The position numbers were made by a program, and so were the translations under genes. From assembly GCA_030681035.1 (NCBI GenBank), contig JAUXUI010000062.1:1-64000 (forward strand): a stretch of 64,000 nucleotides of DNA. Reading direction: 5' to 3'. This stretch comes from Lysobacteraceae bacterium (lineage in GTDB: Bacteria > Pseudomonadota > Gammaproteobacteria > Xanthomonadales > Xanthomonadaceae). Of the stretch, positions 8,489 through 17,872 are shown one piece after another; position 1 is the first letter of the stretch; every line of letters starts with the position of its first letter. The notes under the pieces were generated by a model. It was not told the origin of the DNA. It did not search any database and saw only the letters and a program-made list of their open reading frames with translations.

Positions 8489-10675
8489 ATGACATTCCGC
8501 ATTCTGATTGCCTTGTCGCTGACGGCGCTGCTTGCCGCGTGTGGCGGTGGCTCCAACGATAGCCCGCGCGCAGTGCCTGCGCCTCCCGCCAACAATCCTG
8601 GCGGCCCGCCGGTAACCAGCGTGATCACCGCGCGCTTCGATCCAGCCGGTGGCACCATTCCGACACCAAACAACCTGCTGTTGCAGGGCACGACGGATTT
8701 GACGCTGAACATTCCGGTCGCCAATCCGAACAACTTCGGTGATCCGACGGTCGCGCTCAATGCGCTAGATGGCTGGAGCACGGTAGCGCCGTGGTCGGCC
8801 AGTTTCTCGGCACCGCCGGCACCGGCTTCGGTAACGCCCGGTGGCTCTGTGCGCATGTTCAAGGTACGGCTCAGCGGCCCGGGCGGCGCAGTGATCGGCA
8901 TTGATCGCGAGTTGGCTGGTGGTGTTGATTTTGTCACCGCGTTTGCCAGCAGCGATGCCACCGGCCGCACGCTGGCCATCGTGCCACTCAAGCCACTGGC
9001 GCAGATCAGCTCGTACATGGTGGTGCTCACCAATGGCATCGCCGATGCTGCCGGCAACGTGGCTACGCCGGACCAGACGTATTTCATAACCAAGCGAACC
9101 TCACCGCTGGTGGTCAATGGCGTAAGCACCGAGCCACTGTTGAGCAATGCCCAAGCCACCGCGCTGGAGCCGCTGCGGCAGTTGGTCAACTTCCAGGAAG
9201 CTGCCGCCGCAGGTGCAGGTATCCCGCGTGAAAACATTGTGTTGTCCTGGGTGGCCACTACCCAGAGCATCACGCCGGTGATGCAGACCTTGCGTGCCAC
9301 CACCCAGCCGGGAACCGTGGTGCTGGCGCCGACCGGGTTGAACATTCAGCAGGCGATCCCCAGCCTGCCGCCGATTGCCGACATCGTGGTCGGTTTCATT
9401 GAATTGCCGTACTACCTCACCGCACCGACTGCTGAAAATCCCACCGCACCGCTCAACACCTTCTGGAAAGGTGCCGCCTGCGGCACTGTAGCGGCCTGCG
9501 GCGGTGCGCTGGGCGCCAACAATCCATCCACCTTCCTGACCTTCCTCAATACCCGTCCGCTGGCAACTGGCACGGTGCGGGTGCCGGTGCTGATGACGGT
9601 GCCCAATGCCGCGTCCGGCCGCACCAAGCCGGCCAATGGCTGGCCTCTGGTGATCTTCCAGCATGGCATTACCCGCAACCGCAGTGATGGCTTGGCAATT
9701 TCGGCCACGTTGGCATCGCAAGGCTTCGCAATGGTGTCGATCGACCAGCCGCTGCACGGCATCACCCCGGCCGACACCGCGCTGGCGCCGTTCCGGGTCA
9801 ACAACACGCCGTTCTTCGCAGCCGGCGTGCGCGAGCGAACCTTCGATGTCGATTTCGTCAACAACGCCACGGGAGCGCCGGAGGCGGACGGTAACCCGGA
9901 TGCTTCCGGTACGCACTCGATCAATCTGTCCTCGTTGCTGACCTCGCGTGACAACACTCGGCAGGCGATCGCCGATTTGTTCGTGCTGCGTGCGACCGTG
10001 CCGAACATGAGCGTCGATGGCGATGCCACCGGCGATTTTGACAACGCCAACGTGTCGTTTGTTGGGCAGTCGCTGGGCAGCATGGTAGGTACCGGGTTTG
10101 TTGCATTCGAACCCACCGTCAACGTGGCCGTGTTGTCGGTGCCGGGTGGTGGTATTGCCCAACTCCTCAATGGCTCGCCGACCTTCGGGCCGGTCATTCG
10201 TGCCGGCTTGGCAGGCAATGGCGTCATTGCCGGTACGGCGGCATTTGATCGCTTCATGGGCGCCGCCCAGCAAGCTGTCGATTCCGCCGATCCGGTCAAC
10301 TTCGCCGGCTTCGCCGCCAACAAGCGCATCTTGCTGCATGAAGTTGTCGGTGGTGGTGCTTTGACCGGTGGCGGCACCTCCTTGCCCGATCAGGTAATTC
10401 CGAATGCCGTCGCTGGCGCCCCGCTGGCTGGTACCGAGCCGCTGATCCGTGCGTTCGGATTTGCCAGCATCACCGGCACCACCGCTAACGCGGCGGGTGT
10501 GCGCGGTGCGGTGCGTTTCATCCAGGGCAACCACGGTTCGATCCTGCAACCGGGCGCTGCTACCGCAGAGGCGCTGGCGGCAACGGTTGAAATGCAGGGC
10601 CAGATGGCGAGCTTCCTGGTCAGCGGCGGTACCGCCGTACAGGTTGCCAACCCCACCGTGATTCGCACGCAGTAA
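8489..10675 (+). CDS. Surface lipoprotein lipase/phospholipase, VolA/Pla-1/cef-like
   Basis: A 728-residue lipoprotein. The signal MTFRILIALSLTALLAAC ends in a lipobox with Cys18 as the lipidated residue, followed by GGGSNDS and a Pro-rich linker. The middle part has Ig-like and beta-rich segments (SSYMVVLTNGIADAAGN) as in the N-terminal region of secreted virulence-type lipases. The alpha/beta-hydrolase core starts near WPLVIFQHGITRNRSDG and has the nucleophile elbow GQSLGS with Ser528. VolA of Vibrio, a surface lysophospholipase, is the nearest family known to me. A strong GGGGGGA ribosome site precedes the start. It leads the five-gene lipid-related operon, 23 bases before the DUF1302 gene. 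The substrate is inferred. Confidence 0.83.
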   Translation: MTFRILIALSLTALLAACGGGSNDSPRAVPAPPANNPGGPPVTSVITARFDPAGGTIPTPNNLLLQGTTDLTLNIPVANPNNFGDPTVALNALDGWSTVAPWSASFSAPPAPASVTPGGSVRMFKVRLSGPGGAVIGIDRELAGGVDFVTAFASSDATGRTLAIVPLKPLAQISSYMVVLTNGIADAAGNVATPDQTYFITKRTSPLVVNGVSTEPLLSNAQATALEPLRQLVNFQEAAAAGAGIPRENIVLSWVATTQSITPVMQTLRATTQPGTVVLAPTGLNIQQAIPSLPPIADIVVGFIELPYYLTAPTAENPTAPLNTFWKGAACGTVAACGGALGANNPSTFLTFLNTRPLATGTVRVPVLMTVPNAASGRTKPANGWPLVIFQHGITRNRSDGLAISATLASQGFAMVSIDQPLHGITPADTALAPFRVNNTPFFAAGVRERTFDVDFVNNATGAPEADGNPDASGTHSINLSSLLTSRDNTRQAIADLFVLRATVPNMSVDGDATGDFDNANVSFVGQSLGSMVGTGFVAFEPTVNVAVLSVPGGGIAQLLNGSPTFGPVIRAGLAGNGVIAGTAAFDRFMGAAQQAVDSADPVNFAGFAANKRILLHEVVGGGALTGGGTSLPDQVIPNAVAGAPLAGTEPLIRAFGFASITGTTANAAGVRGAVRFIQGNHGSILQPGAATAEALAATVEMQGQMASFLVSGGTAVQVANPTVIRTQ

Positions 10676-10698
10676 GCCCTGACCCGAGGACAGAGCAC

Positions 10699-12624
10699 AT
10701 GAATACGAAAAACACGATTCTCCGCGGGCTTCGCGCCCGCAGCCCACTGGCCGCAGCAGTTGCGCTGGCGCTGGTGGCGACATCGCCGGCACAAGCCTTC
10801 CAGTTTGGTACCGATGGTGGCGTTGCCGGTAGCCTTGATACCTCGCTGAGCTACGGCATTTCGTTGCGTACCGAAGACCCGAGCACGCGCCTGATCGGCA
10901 AGGCAGCATTCAACCCGACGTTGTTTGCGCAAGTTGGAGCACTGACCGCGCAGGGACGTTTTCTTGAGGCGCAGGCGCTGCAGGTGAACGCGCCCGGCGG
11001 ATTTTCGGTCAATGGTGATGATGGCAATCGCAACTACGGCGATGCCGGCGATATCTTCGCCAACACCGCCAAGGTCACCAGCGAGTTGAGCCTGAAGTAC
11101 GGCGACTGGGGCGCGTTCGTGCGCGGCACCTACTTCTACGATTTTGAAAACGCCAACAAGAACGTGCTCAGCTCGCGTGCGCAAAACAAGGTGGGTGAGG
11201 ACGCGCGTCTGCTCGACGCTTTCATCTACAAGGACTTTACCTTCGGCGAAACCGGCACCGGCAACGTGCGTCTGGGCCGGCAGGTGGTGAGTTGGGGCGA
11301 GAGTACCTTCATCCAGGGTGGCATCAACGTCATCAATCCGGTTGATGTGTCGCGTCTGCGTGTGGCCGGCGCCGAGTTGAAAGAAGCCTTCCTGCCGATC
11401 GACATGATCTTCACCTCGTTCAGCTTCAACGAGAATCTCTCGCTCGAAGCGCTGTACATGTTCGAGTTCGAGAACATCGAGATTGATCCGCCGGGCACGT
11501 TCTTCTCCACCAACGATTTCGCCGGCGAAGATGGCAGTTTCGCCATGCTCGGTTTTGGCACGGTGCCGCAGCCGGTCAACAACCCCGATCTGTTCCGTGA
11601 TGTCTGCCAGAGCGGCCCGGCCGGTTTTGCCCGCAGCGACACCGGCTTGTCGCCGCAATTGGTGGGTGCTGGGTGTGGCGCGGCCTTTGGTCGCGCCGAA
11701 AACCGCAATGCCAAGGACACCGGCCAGTGGGGCGTGGCGCTGAAGTATTACTCGCCGGAGCTCGGTGACACCGAATTTGGCTTGTACTACCTGCGTTATC
11801 ACAGCCGTTTGCCGATCATTTCCGGCACCGCCGTCACCAGTTCGCTGACCAGCACCGGCACCGTGGTGATCGAGTACCCGGAAGATATCGACCTGTTCGG
11901 GTTCAGCTGGAACACCACCATCCTCGATGGTTGGGCGTTCCAGGGCGAGTTGAGCTATCGCGACAATCTGCCGATCCAGATCGATGACGTCGAAGTGCTG
12001 TTTGCCGGCCTGACGCCGCTCAATGCCTTGATCCCACAGCCAGGCCTGAAGTTTGTCAGCCAGCTGGGCGAGTTTGCGCCGGGTGAGTTTATCAGCGGCA
12101 TGGAGCGTCATGAGGTGTCGCAGTTGCAGGCGACGTTCACCAAGCTCTACCAGCAGATACTCGGCGCCGAGCAAACCGCTGTGGCTGTTGAAGTGGGCTT
12201 CACCAACTTCTGGGATTTGCCGTCGGCGCGCAACCTGCGTTTCAACGGCGATGGCACCAATACCGGTGGCGGCCCGGATATTTCAACCGGTGCACTGCGC
12301 AATCCGCTCACCCAGACCAATGGCTTCCCGAATGCATTCTCGTGGGGCTATCGTGCGATTGCGCGCAGTACCTATGAGAGCTTCATGGGTTCGGCGTTCA
12401 CCTTCGCTCCTCGCATTGCCTTCAACCACGATGTCAATGGCACTACGCCGGGGCCGGGTGGCAACTTTGTCGAGGGTCGCAAGTCTCTTACATTGGGTAC
12501 CGAGTTCATTTACCTCAATGCGTGGTCGTTCGAGACCAGCTATACCGCATTCATGGGCGCCGGTGATCGCAACTTGATCCGCGACCGTGATTTTGTCTCA
12601 GTCAGCGTCAGGTACTCGTTCTAA
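10699..12624 (+). CDS. DUF1302 family outer-membrane protein
   Basis: A 641-residue exported protein of the DUF1302 family. A typical signal peptide ends at AQA followed by FQFGTDGG. The body is rich in alternating aromatic and polar residues (LKYGDWGAFVRGTYFYDFE, VRLGRQVVSWGES, FIQGGINVINPVDVSRLR) and ends with an aromatic C-terminal strand VSVSVRYSF, which suggests a beta barrel recognised by BAM. DUF1302 genes are commonly found with DUF1329, YCF48-like and RND genes in pseudomonads and relatives, as here. The molecular function is not established; passage of hydrophobic compounds across the outer membrane is my inference. Confidence 0.88.
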   Translation: MNTKNTILRGLRARSPLAAAVALALVATSPAQAFQFGTDGGVAGSLDTSLSYGISLRTEDPSTRLIGKAAFNPTLFAQVGALTAQGRFLEAQALQVNAPGGFSVNGDDGNRNYGDAGDIFANTAKVTSELSLKYGDWGAFVRGTYFYDFENANKNVLSSRAQNKVGEDARLLDAFIYKDFTFGETGTGNVRLGRQVVSWGESTFIQGGINVINPVDVSRLRVAGAELKEAFLPIDMIFTSFSFNENLSLEALYMFEFENIEIDPPGTFFSTNDFAGEDGSFAMLGFGTVPQPVNNPDLFRDVCQSGPAGFARSDTGLSPQLVGAGCGAAFGRAENRNAKDTGQWGVALKYYSPELGDTEFGLYYLRYHSRLPIISGTAVTSSLTSTGTVVIEYPEDIDLFGFSWNTTILDGWAFQGELSYRDNLPIQIDDVEVLFAGLTPLNALIPQPGLKFVSQLGEFAPGEFISGMERHEVSQLQATFTKLYQQILGAEQTAVAVEVGFTNFWDLPSARNLRFNGDGTNTGGGPDISTGALRNPLTQTNGFPNAFSWGYRAIARSTYESFMGSAFTFAPRIAFNHDVNGTTPGPGGNFVEGRKSLTLGTEFIYLNAWSFETSYTAFMGAGDRNLIRDRDFVSVSVRYSF

Positions 12625-12649
12625 CCGGGCGCATAGGGAGGGCCCTTTA

Positions 12650-14017
12650 ATGAATCAAATCAAGAAATCCGTAGTGGCGGCCTGCATCGTTGGCTGTGCA
12701 TCGTTTTACACCTTGGGCGCACAGGCAGCCGTAAGCCCGGAGCAGGCAGCGCGTTTGGGTGTTGATCTGACACCCACGGGCGCAGAAAAGGCTGGCAATG
12801 CTGCCGGCACCATTCCGGCATGGTCGGGTGGCATTACCGCGCCACCGGCTGGTTACAAGGTCGGCATGGCGCACCCCGATCCGTTTGCCAGTGACAAGAT
12901 CGAGTTCACCATTACGCCGCAGAATTACAAGCAGTACGCTGACAACTTGACAGTCGGGCAGCAGGCGATGTTTGCCAAGTACCCGACCTTCAAGATGAAC
13001 GTGTACCAGACCCGACGCACTGCATCGTTCCCGCAGCGCACCTATGAGATGACCAAGGTCAACGCCACCAAGTGCCAGTTGGTGGCCAATGGCGAGGGTG
13101 TGCAGAATTGTGCCGAGGGGTTGCCGTTCCCGATTCCGCAAAATGCCTATGAGGTCATCTGGAATCACAAGCTCAAGTACAAGGGTGTAGCGCTGGCGCG
13201 CTGGTCAAACCAAGCCGCCGTCACTGCCGGTGGTTCATACAATCTGGTGCGTCTGCGCGAAGAGTTGCTTGGTCTGTACTTCAAGCCGGGCAACACCAGC
13301 GAAAACATCAACAACATTCTTGCCTACTTCTATCAGGAAGTGAAAGGCCCGGCACGGCTGGCCGGCCAGGTGTTGCTGGTGCATGACACATTGAATCAGG
13401 CCAAGGCATCGCGTCAGGCGTGGGTGTACAACCCCGGCCAGCGTCGCGTGCGGCGTGCGCCCAACGTCGAGTTTGACAATCCCGGCACCGCGTCCGATGG
13501 ACTGCGCACCAACGACATGACCGACATGTTCAATGGCGCGATGAACCGGCACGAGTGGAAGATCGTCGGAAAGAAAGAAGTTTACGTTCCGTACAACTCC
13601 TACAAGGCGCACAGCGACAAGGTCAAGGTGAAGGATCTGATTCAGCCCAACCACTTGAACCCTGATCTGCTGCGCTACGAACTGCATCGGGTGTGGGTGA
13701 TTGAAGCAACGCTCAAGAAGGGCAGCCGTCACATCAATCCACGCCGTACCTTCTATGTTGACGAGGACAGCTGGGGCATTCTGGTTCTCGATCACTACGA
13801 CGGTCAGGGCAATATCTGGCGCTACATGGAAGCACCGTCGGTGAACTACTACGAGGTGCCGGTATTCTGGGCAACCCTTGAAACTTCACACGATCTCAAG
13901 ACAGGTCGTTACATCACCGGTCTGCTGGACAACGAAGAAAGCCCGTTCGATTTCAGCTACCAGGCAACGCCCGAAGACTTCTCGCCGCAGAACCTTCGCG
14001 CACGCGGTATCCGCTGA
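12650..14017 (+). CDS. DUF1329 family periplasmic or outer-membrane-associated protein
   Basis: A 455-residue exported protein. The signal peptide ends near LGAQAAVSPEQAARLG, and the mature start GVDLTPTGAEKAGNAAG with IPAWSGGI is the DUF1329 hallmark. Later motifs include RTASFPQRTYEMTKVNATK and RRTFYVDEDSWGILVLDHYD, typical of the family, which has a fold remembered as related to lipoprotein carriers of the LolA/LolB type. I select the ATG at 12650 after AGGGAGGG. It lies 25 bases after the DUF1302 gene and ends just before a hairpin. The function is unknown; partnership with DUF1302 and the RND pump is supported by context. Confidence 0.87.
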   Translation: MNQIKKSVVAACIVGCASFYTLGAQAAVSPEQAARLGVDLTPTGAEKAGNAAGTIPAWSGGITAPPAGYKVGMAHPDPFASDKIEFTITPQNYKQYADNLTVGQQAMFAKYPTFKMNVYQTRRTASFPQRTYEMTKVNATKCQLVANGEGVQNCAEGLPFPIPQNAYEVIWNHKLKYKGVALARWSNQAAVTAGGSYNLVRLREELLGLYFKPGNTSENINNILAYFYQEVKGPARLAGQVLLVHDTLNQAKASRQAWVYNPGQRRVRRAPNVEFDNPGTASDGLRTNDMTDMFNGAMNRHEWKIVGKKEVYVPYNSYKAHSDKVKVKDLIQPNHLNPDLLRYELHRVWVIEATLKKGSRHINPRRTFYVDEDSWGILVLDHYDGQGNIWRYMEAPSVNYYEVPVFWATLETSHDLKTGRYITGLLDNEESPFDFSYQATPEDFSPQNLRARGIR

Positions 14018-14029
14018 TTGTTGAACAAC

Positions 14030-14058
14030 GATTGCGCCCTTCGGGGCGCAATCTTCTT
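14030..14058 (+). terminator. Intercistronic hairpin between the DUF1329 and YCF48 genes
   Basis: GATTGCGCCC (14030-14039) and GGGCGCAATC (14044-14053) form a perfect 10-bp stem closed by a stable TTCG loop, followed by TTCTT. It looks like a moderately strong intrinsic terminator. Because the next genes continue the same operon, it may act as a partial terminator or as an mRNA-stabilising 3' end that raises the levels of the first three products. Confidence 0.75.
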
Positions 14059-14101
14059 GCGTTCATGGCAGCAGCGTTCGGCTGCGTCGGGAGGGGTTTC
14101 G

Positions 14102-15217
14102 ATGCCAATATCTTCAGGTTTGCATTTTGCGCGTACGTGGGTGGTGACACTTGCTGTGTTCGCAACCTTGCCCGTGTTCGCGCAGCAAGCAGACACCAGT
14201 GAATTGCGTCCAGATGATCCCGCTGTGCTGACCTCCGAGGTGATGCCGCATGCGGTTGATCACATCATTACCGATGCTGTGCGCACACTCTCGGGATACG
14301 CCGCAGTGGGTGAGCGTGGTCATCTATTGCTGTCACCCAACGGCGTTGAGTGGACGCAAGCGCAAGGGGTGCCAACGCGCGCCACGTTGAACGCGATCAC
14401 CGCAGTGGGCGATGACTTGTGGATGGGTGGTCACGATGGTGTGATCCTGCATTCACCGGATGCAGGCAGCACTTGGGTGCGGCAGCGTATTGATGTATGG
14501 AGCCCCGAAGCAATTGAGCCGGCTGATGGCGCACCGATACTTGATTTGTTGTTTATCGACAAGAACCACGGATTTGCCATTGGTGCCTATAGCCTGTTCC
14601 TCGAAACTTTCGATGGCGGTGCAAGCTGGGAAAAACGCACCCTGCCACCGCCTCCTGAGGAAGCGGATGTAGCGGGTACTAACGGCTTGGCCAACAGTGA
14701 TTCGTGGACTTTCGATGCCGATGATCTGGTGCTCGATGCCGTTACCGACCCGCATCTCAATGGTTTGGTACGCACGGCTGCGGGTGAATTGATGATTGCT
14801 GCCGAGCGTGGCGCTGCGTTTCGCTCGCGCGATGACGGCGTGACTTGGGAACGCATCGCGCTGCCCTACGGCGGCTCGATGTTTGGCGTGATCGCCTGGG
14901 AAGCCGGGCATGTGCTGATGTACGGTCTGCGCGGAAAAGTGTTTGAAACAAACGATCTTGGCGACAATTGGCGCGAAATCGAAACCGGCATCAGCAGCTC
15001 GTTGATGGGCGGTGTCGCGCATTCTGATGGCGGCGCGATTTTAGTTGGTGCGCAGGGTGCTGTGTTATCGCGTAGCAGCGCAGCAGCCCCCTTTGTGCGC
15101 GCTAAATACCTCAGCCCTAGCAATGAGACGCCCATTCTGGCCGGACTTCTGGATCATCCGGAGGGCGGTTTTGTGGTTTACGGCGAACGCGGTGTAGACC
15201 GCTATCGCCCGCAATGA
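14102..15217 (+). CDS. YCF48/Hcf136-like beta-propeller protein
   Basis: A 371-residue exported protein with a signal peptide ending near FATLPVFAQQADTS. The body contains repeated BNR/YCF48-type blades: GYAAVGERGHLLLSPNGVEW, WMGGHDGVILHSPDAGSTW, FLETFDGGASWEKR, AAFRSRDDGVTWERI and GKVFETNDLGDNWREI, each with the S-D-G-x-(S/T)-W pattern. It probably forms a periplasmic seven-bladed propeller. Plant and cyanobacterial relatives assist photosystem II assembly, but in heterotrophs such proteins sit next to RND transporters and probably act as accessory factors. The ATG at 14102 follows GGGAGGGG; a longer upstream reading passes through the hairpin and is rejected. Confidence 0.83.
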   Translation: MPISSGLHFARTWVVTLAVFATLPVFAQQADTSELRPDDPAVLTSEVMPHAVDHIITDAVRTLSGYAAVGERGHLLLSPNGVEWTQAQGVPTRATLNAITAVGDDLWMGGHDGVILHSPDAGSTWVRQRIDVWSPEAIEPADGAPILDLLFIDKNHGFAIGAYSLFLETFDGGASWEKRTLPPPPEEADVAGTNGLANSDSWTFDADDLVLDAVTDPHLNGLVRTAAGELMIAAERGAAFRSRDDGVTWERIALPYGGSMFGVIAWEAGHVLMYGLRGKVFETNDLGDNWREIETGISSSLMGGVAHSDGGAILVGAQGAVLSRSSAAAPFVRAKYLSPSNETPILAGLLDHPEGGFVVYGERGVDRYRPQ

Positions 15218-15227
15218 CGGAATCGAC

Positions 15228-17729
15228 ATGACGCACGCTAACCATAATCCAGACGGGGCAATGACACGGATTGCCGAAAAAATCGTCTTTGGCAACCGGC
15301 CACTGGTGCTGCTCTTGTTTGCATTGGTGACGATTGCGATGAGTTTCTATGCCAGCCAGTTGCGCATTGACGCCGGCTTCAAAAAACAAATACCGCTGAT
15401 GCACGAGTACATGCAGACCTTCCTGGTGCATGAACGCGAGTTTGGCGGCGCCAACCGTGTGCTGATTGCGGTGGAAGCGAATGATGGCGACATGTTCGAT
15501 CAAGCGTTTTTCGCTACTTTGGAAAATGTGACTCGTGATGTCACTGCCATCGATGAAACCGATGATGCCCGTGTCCGCTCGTTGTTTACACCCAATGTGC
15601 GTTTCGTTGAGGTTGTTGAAGATGGCCTGGCGGGCGGCAACGTCATCCCGTCCAGCTTCACGCCGAACGTCGATGGTTGGCAGGCCAGCGAAGAAGATTT
15701 CGAAACCGTTCGCGGCAATATCGTCAAGGCGAGTATCGTCGGCCGACTGGTCGCCAAGGACTGGTCGGGCGCCATGGTATGGGCCGATCTGATCCCCGAA
15801 GACTCTGGTACCAAACTCGATTATCAGGCCATCGCCAACAAGTTCGAGGCGATCCGCCAGAAGTACGAAGACGAAAACCACACGGTACGCGTGATCGGAT
15901 TTGCCAAGATTGTCGGCGACATCACCGATGGTGCCAAATCCGTCATCAAGTTCTTTCTGCTTACAGTGGCGTTCACCTGGTTGCTGTTGTTCGCCTACTC
16001 GGCCTCGGTGAAACTGGCTTCGCTGACAGTGCTTACCGCGCTGGTATCGGTACTGTGGATGCTTGGCGCCCTGCGATTATTGGGTTTTGGCATCGACCCG
16101 ATGAACATGTTGACACCCTTTCTCATTTTCGCCATTGCCGTCAGCCACGGCGAGCAGATGATCAATCGCTTCCGTGGCGAAATTTTCTTTGGTGGTCTGG
16201 AAGAGGGCACGGTAGAGGAGCTGCGTTCGCGCGTCGGCACTGAGCCGCTGCCTGCGGCACGGCAGGCTTTCAAGATGCTGCTGGCACCGGGCATCGTTGC
16301 CTTGATCGCCGGCTCGATCGGCTTTGCCGCCATTCTGATCATTCCGATCCGGATTATCTTCGAGTTGGCGATTACGGCTACGGTGGGCGTTGGCCTGACT
16401 ATTCTCACCGATCTCATCCTGTTACCAGTGATGCTGTCGTATACCCGCCTGCGCAATCTTGAGGGCAAGCGCAACTACCGTTTGCGCCAGTTGACGCAGT
16501 TTGATCGCATTTGGGCGTTCCTGTCGCGTTCCAGTCGTCCGGTGGCTGCTGCCATCATTCTGGCCCTGGGCGTAACCGGCTGGTATTTCGCCGAGGCTCA
16601 AGGCGACAAGGTGATGATTGGTGATGCCCAAAAAGGTGTCGCTGAACTGTGGCCTGATGCCCGCTACAACGTGGATGCGGTGGCGATCAGTGAGAAGTTT
16701 TCATTGGGTGTGGACATCCTCAACGTGATCGCCGAAGCAGGGCCGTCGGCATGCACGACCAGCTACCCGGCGATGGAAATGATCGACCGGTTTGCCTGGC
16801 ACATGCGCAATGTCGAGGGGGTGGAGCAGGTCATCACCCTGCCGATGGCGGCCAAGGTTGTCAACGCCGGCTGGAATGAAGGCAGTCTGCGTTGGCGGAT
16901 TTTGCCGCGCTCGCCCGACTCGCTGCGCGTGGCAACTCAAAGTTTTGAAACGGACTCTGGGCTGCTCAATGCCGATTGCAGTGTGATGCCGGTGATGCTG
17001 TTTTTGAACGACCATCGCTCCGAGACCATTGATCGTGTTGTTGCGGCGGTGGAGAAGTTCCGCACCGATAACAACGCCTACAACGTCAATTTCCGCGTCG
17101 AACAAGATGCAGCCATTGCCGCAGCGCAAGAGATTGGCGAAGAGTATCAAAGCGATGAGGTCAACTTGCGTCTGGCGACCGGCAATGTGGGTGTGGCTGC
17201 TGCGATCAACGACACCGTGCGCAAGGTCGAGCATTACATTTTGTGGCTGCTGTATGCCGCAGTGTTCCTGATGTGCCTGATCAGTTTCCGCAGTTGGCGA
17301 GCGGGCCTGTGCATCGTCTTGCCGCTGGTGCTGGTTACCGAGCTGGGTCACTCGTTGATGGTGTACCTGGACATCGGCATGAAGGTCAACACCCTCACGG
17401 TGGTGGCTCTGGGTGTCGGTATCGGTGTGGATTACGCGATTTATATCTTCGCTCGCATGAACGAAGCACTGAAGCAGGGGCGCACCTTGAGCGAGTCGTA
17501 TTTCATTGCGCTCAAGACCACCGGCATCGCCATTTTCTACACCGCGCTCACTTTGGCGGCTGGTGTTGCCACCTGGATGTTCTCTGATCTCAAGTTCCAG
17601 GCCGATATGGGTATCATGCTGACCTTCATGTTTGTGGTGAACATGGTGGCCGCAATTGTGTTCTTGCCGGCGTTGTGTCGTTGGCTGTTGCGCCCGGGCG
17701 AGAAGGACACCTGGGTCGCACCGGTCTGA
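15228..17729 (+). CDS. RND superfamily transporter (MMPL/patched-like)
   Basis: An 833-residue inner-membrane protein with the duplicated RND layout: one helix near residue 25-45, a large periplasmic domain, five helices (FFLLTVAFTWLLLFAYSASV onward), then the same arrangement again (one helix at AAAIILALGVTGWYFAE, a second loop, five terminal helices). The second half has GVGIGVDYAIYIFARMNE, the GxxxD-Y motif of MMPL-type pumps. It belongs with the hydrophobe exporters resembling HpnN and MMPL rather than with drug pumps, and no membrane-fusion or TolC gene is nearby. It closes the five-gene operon. A start at the ATG at 15261 is also possible. Substrate unknown. Confidence 0.85.
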   Translation: MTHANHNPDGAMTRIAEKIVFGNRPLVLLLFALVTIAMSFYASQLRIDAGFKKQIPLMHEYMQTFLVHEREFGGANRVLIAVEANDGDMFDQAFFATLENVTRDVTAIDETDDARVRSLFTPNVRFVEVVEDGLAGGNVIPSSFTPNVDGWQASEEDFETVRGNIVKASIVGRLVAKDWSGAMVWADLIPEDSGTKLDYQAIANKFEAIRQKYEDENHTVRVIGFAKIVGDITDGAKSVIKFFLLTVAFTWLLLFAYSASVKLASLTVLTALVSVLWMLGALRLLGFGIDPMNMLTPFLIFAIAVSHGEQMINRFRGEIFFGGLEEGTVEELRSRVGTEPLPAARQAFKMLLAPGIVALIAGSIGFAAILIIPIRIIFELAITATVGVGLTILTDLILLPVMLSYTRLRNLEGKRNYRLRQLTQFDRIWAFLSRSSRPVAAAIILALGVTGWYFAEAQGDKVMIGDAQKGVAELWPDARYNVDAVAISEKFSLGVDILNVIAEAGPSACTTSYPAMEMIDRFAWHMRNVEGVEQVITLPMAAKVVNAGWNEGSLRWRILPRSPDSLRVATQSFETDSGLLNADCSVMPVMLFLNDHRSETIDRVVAAVEKFRTDNNAYNVNFRVEQDAAIAAAQEIGEEYQSDEVNLRLATGNVGVAAAINDTVRKVEHYILWLLYAAVFLMCLISFRSWRAGLCIVLPLVLVTELGHSLMVYLDIGMKVNTLTVVALGVGIGVDYAIYIFARMNEALKQGRTLSESYFIALKTTGIAIFYTALTLAAGVATWMFSDLKFQADMGIMLTFMFVVNMVAAIVFLPALCRWLLRPGEKDTWVAPV

Positions 17730-17748
17730 CAACGATACGCTGGCCAAC

Positions 17749-17762
17749 TTGACCAGGATCAG
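17749..17762 (+). promoter_or_regulatory. Candidate FNR/Anr box upstream of napE
   Basis: TTGACCAGGATCAG matches the FNR consensus TTGAT-N4-ATCAA at eight of ten defined positions. It lies about 110 bases before napE. A well-formed -10 box at the expected distance was not found, so this is a candidate only. Oxygen-responsive control of nap by FNR/Anr-type regulators is known in other gammaproteobacteria. Confidence 0.4.
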
Positions 17763-17790
17763 GCGCGTGGGGTGAGTTGGGTGTCATCAT

Positions 17791-17812
17791 CGCCCGGTAG
17801 CATAACCGGGCG
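17791..17812 (+). terminator. Hairpin between the RND gene and napE
   Basis: CGCCCGGT (17791-17798) and ACCGGGCG (17805-17812) form a perfect 8-bp stem with a 6-base loop, about 60 bases after the RND stop. No T tract follows, so if it ends transcription it may need other factors; it could also be part of the nap leader. Confidence 0.4.
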
Positions 17813-17872
17813 CTGCTAACGCCCGCCAAACCGGCGGATACCCGTCATTCCGGTTCGTTGGAGGGCCACACG

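Noticed and set aside
8125..9345. 406-codon open frame opposite the SDR-like and lipase genes
   Set aside because: It spans two genes and the promoter between them on the opposite strand, with no domain seen.
10390..12174. 594-codon open frame opposite the DUF1302 gene
   Set aside because: Antisense reading with repetitive Arg/Gln/Val composition and no recognisable domain; the sense gene has a signal peptide and a barrel-like C terminus.
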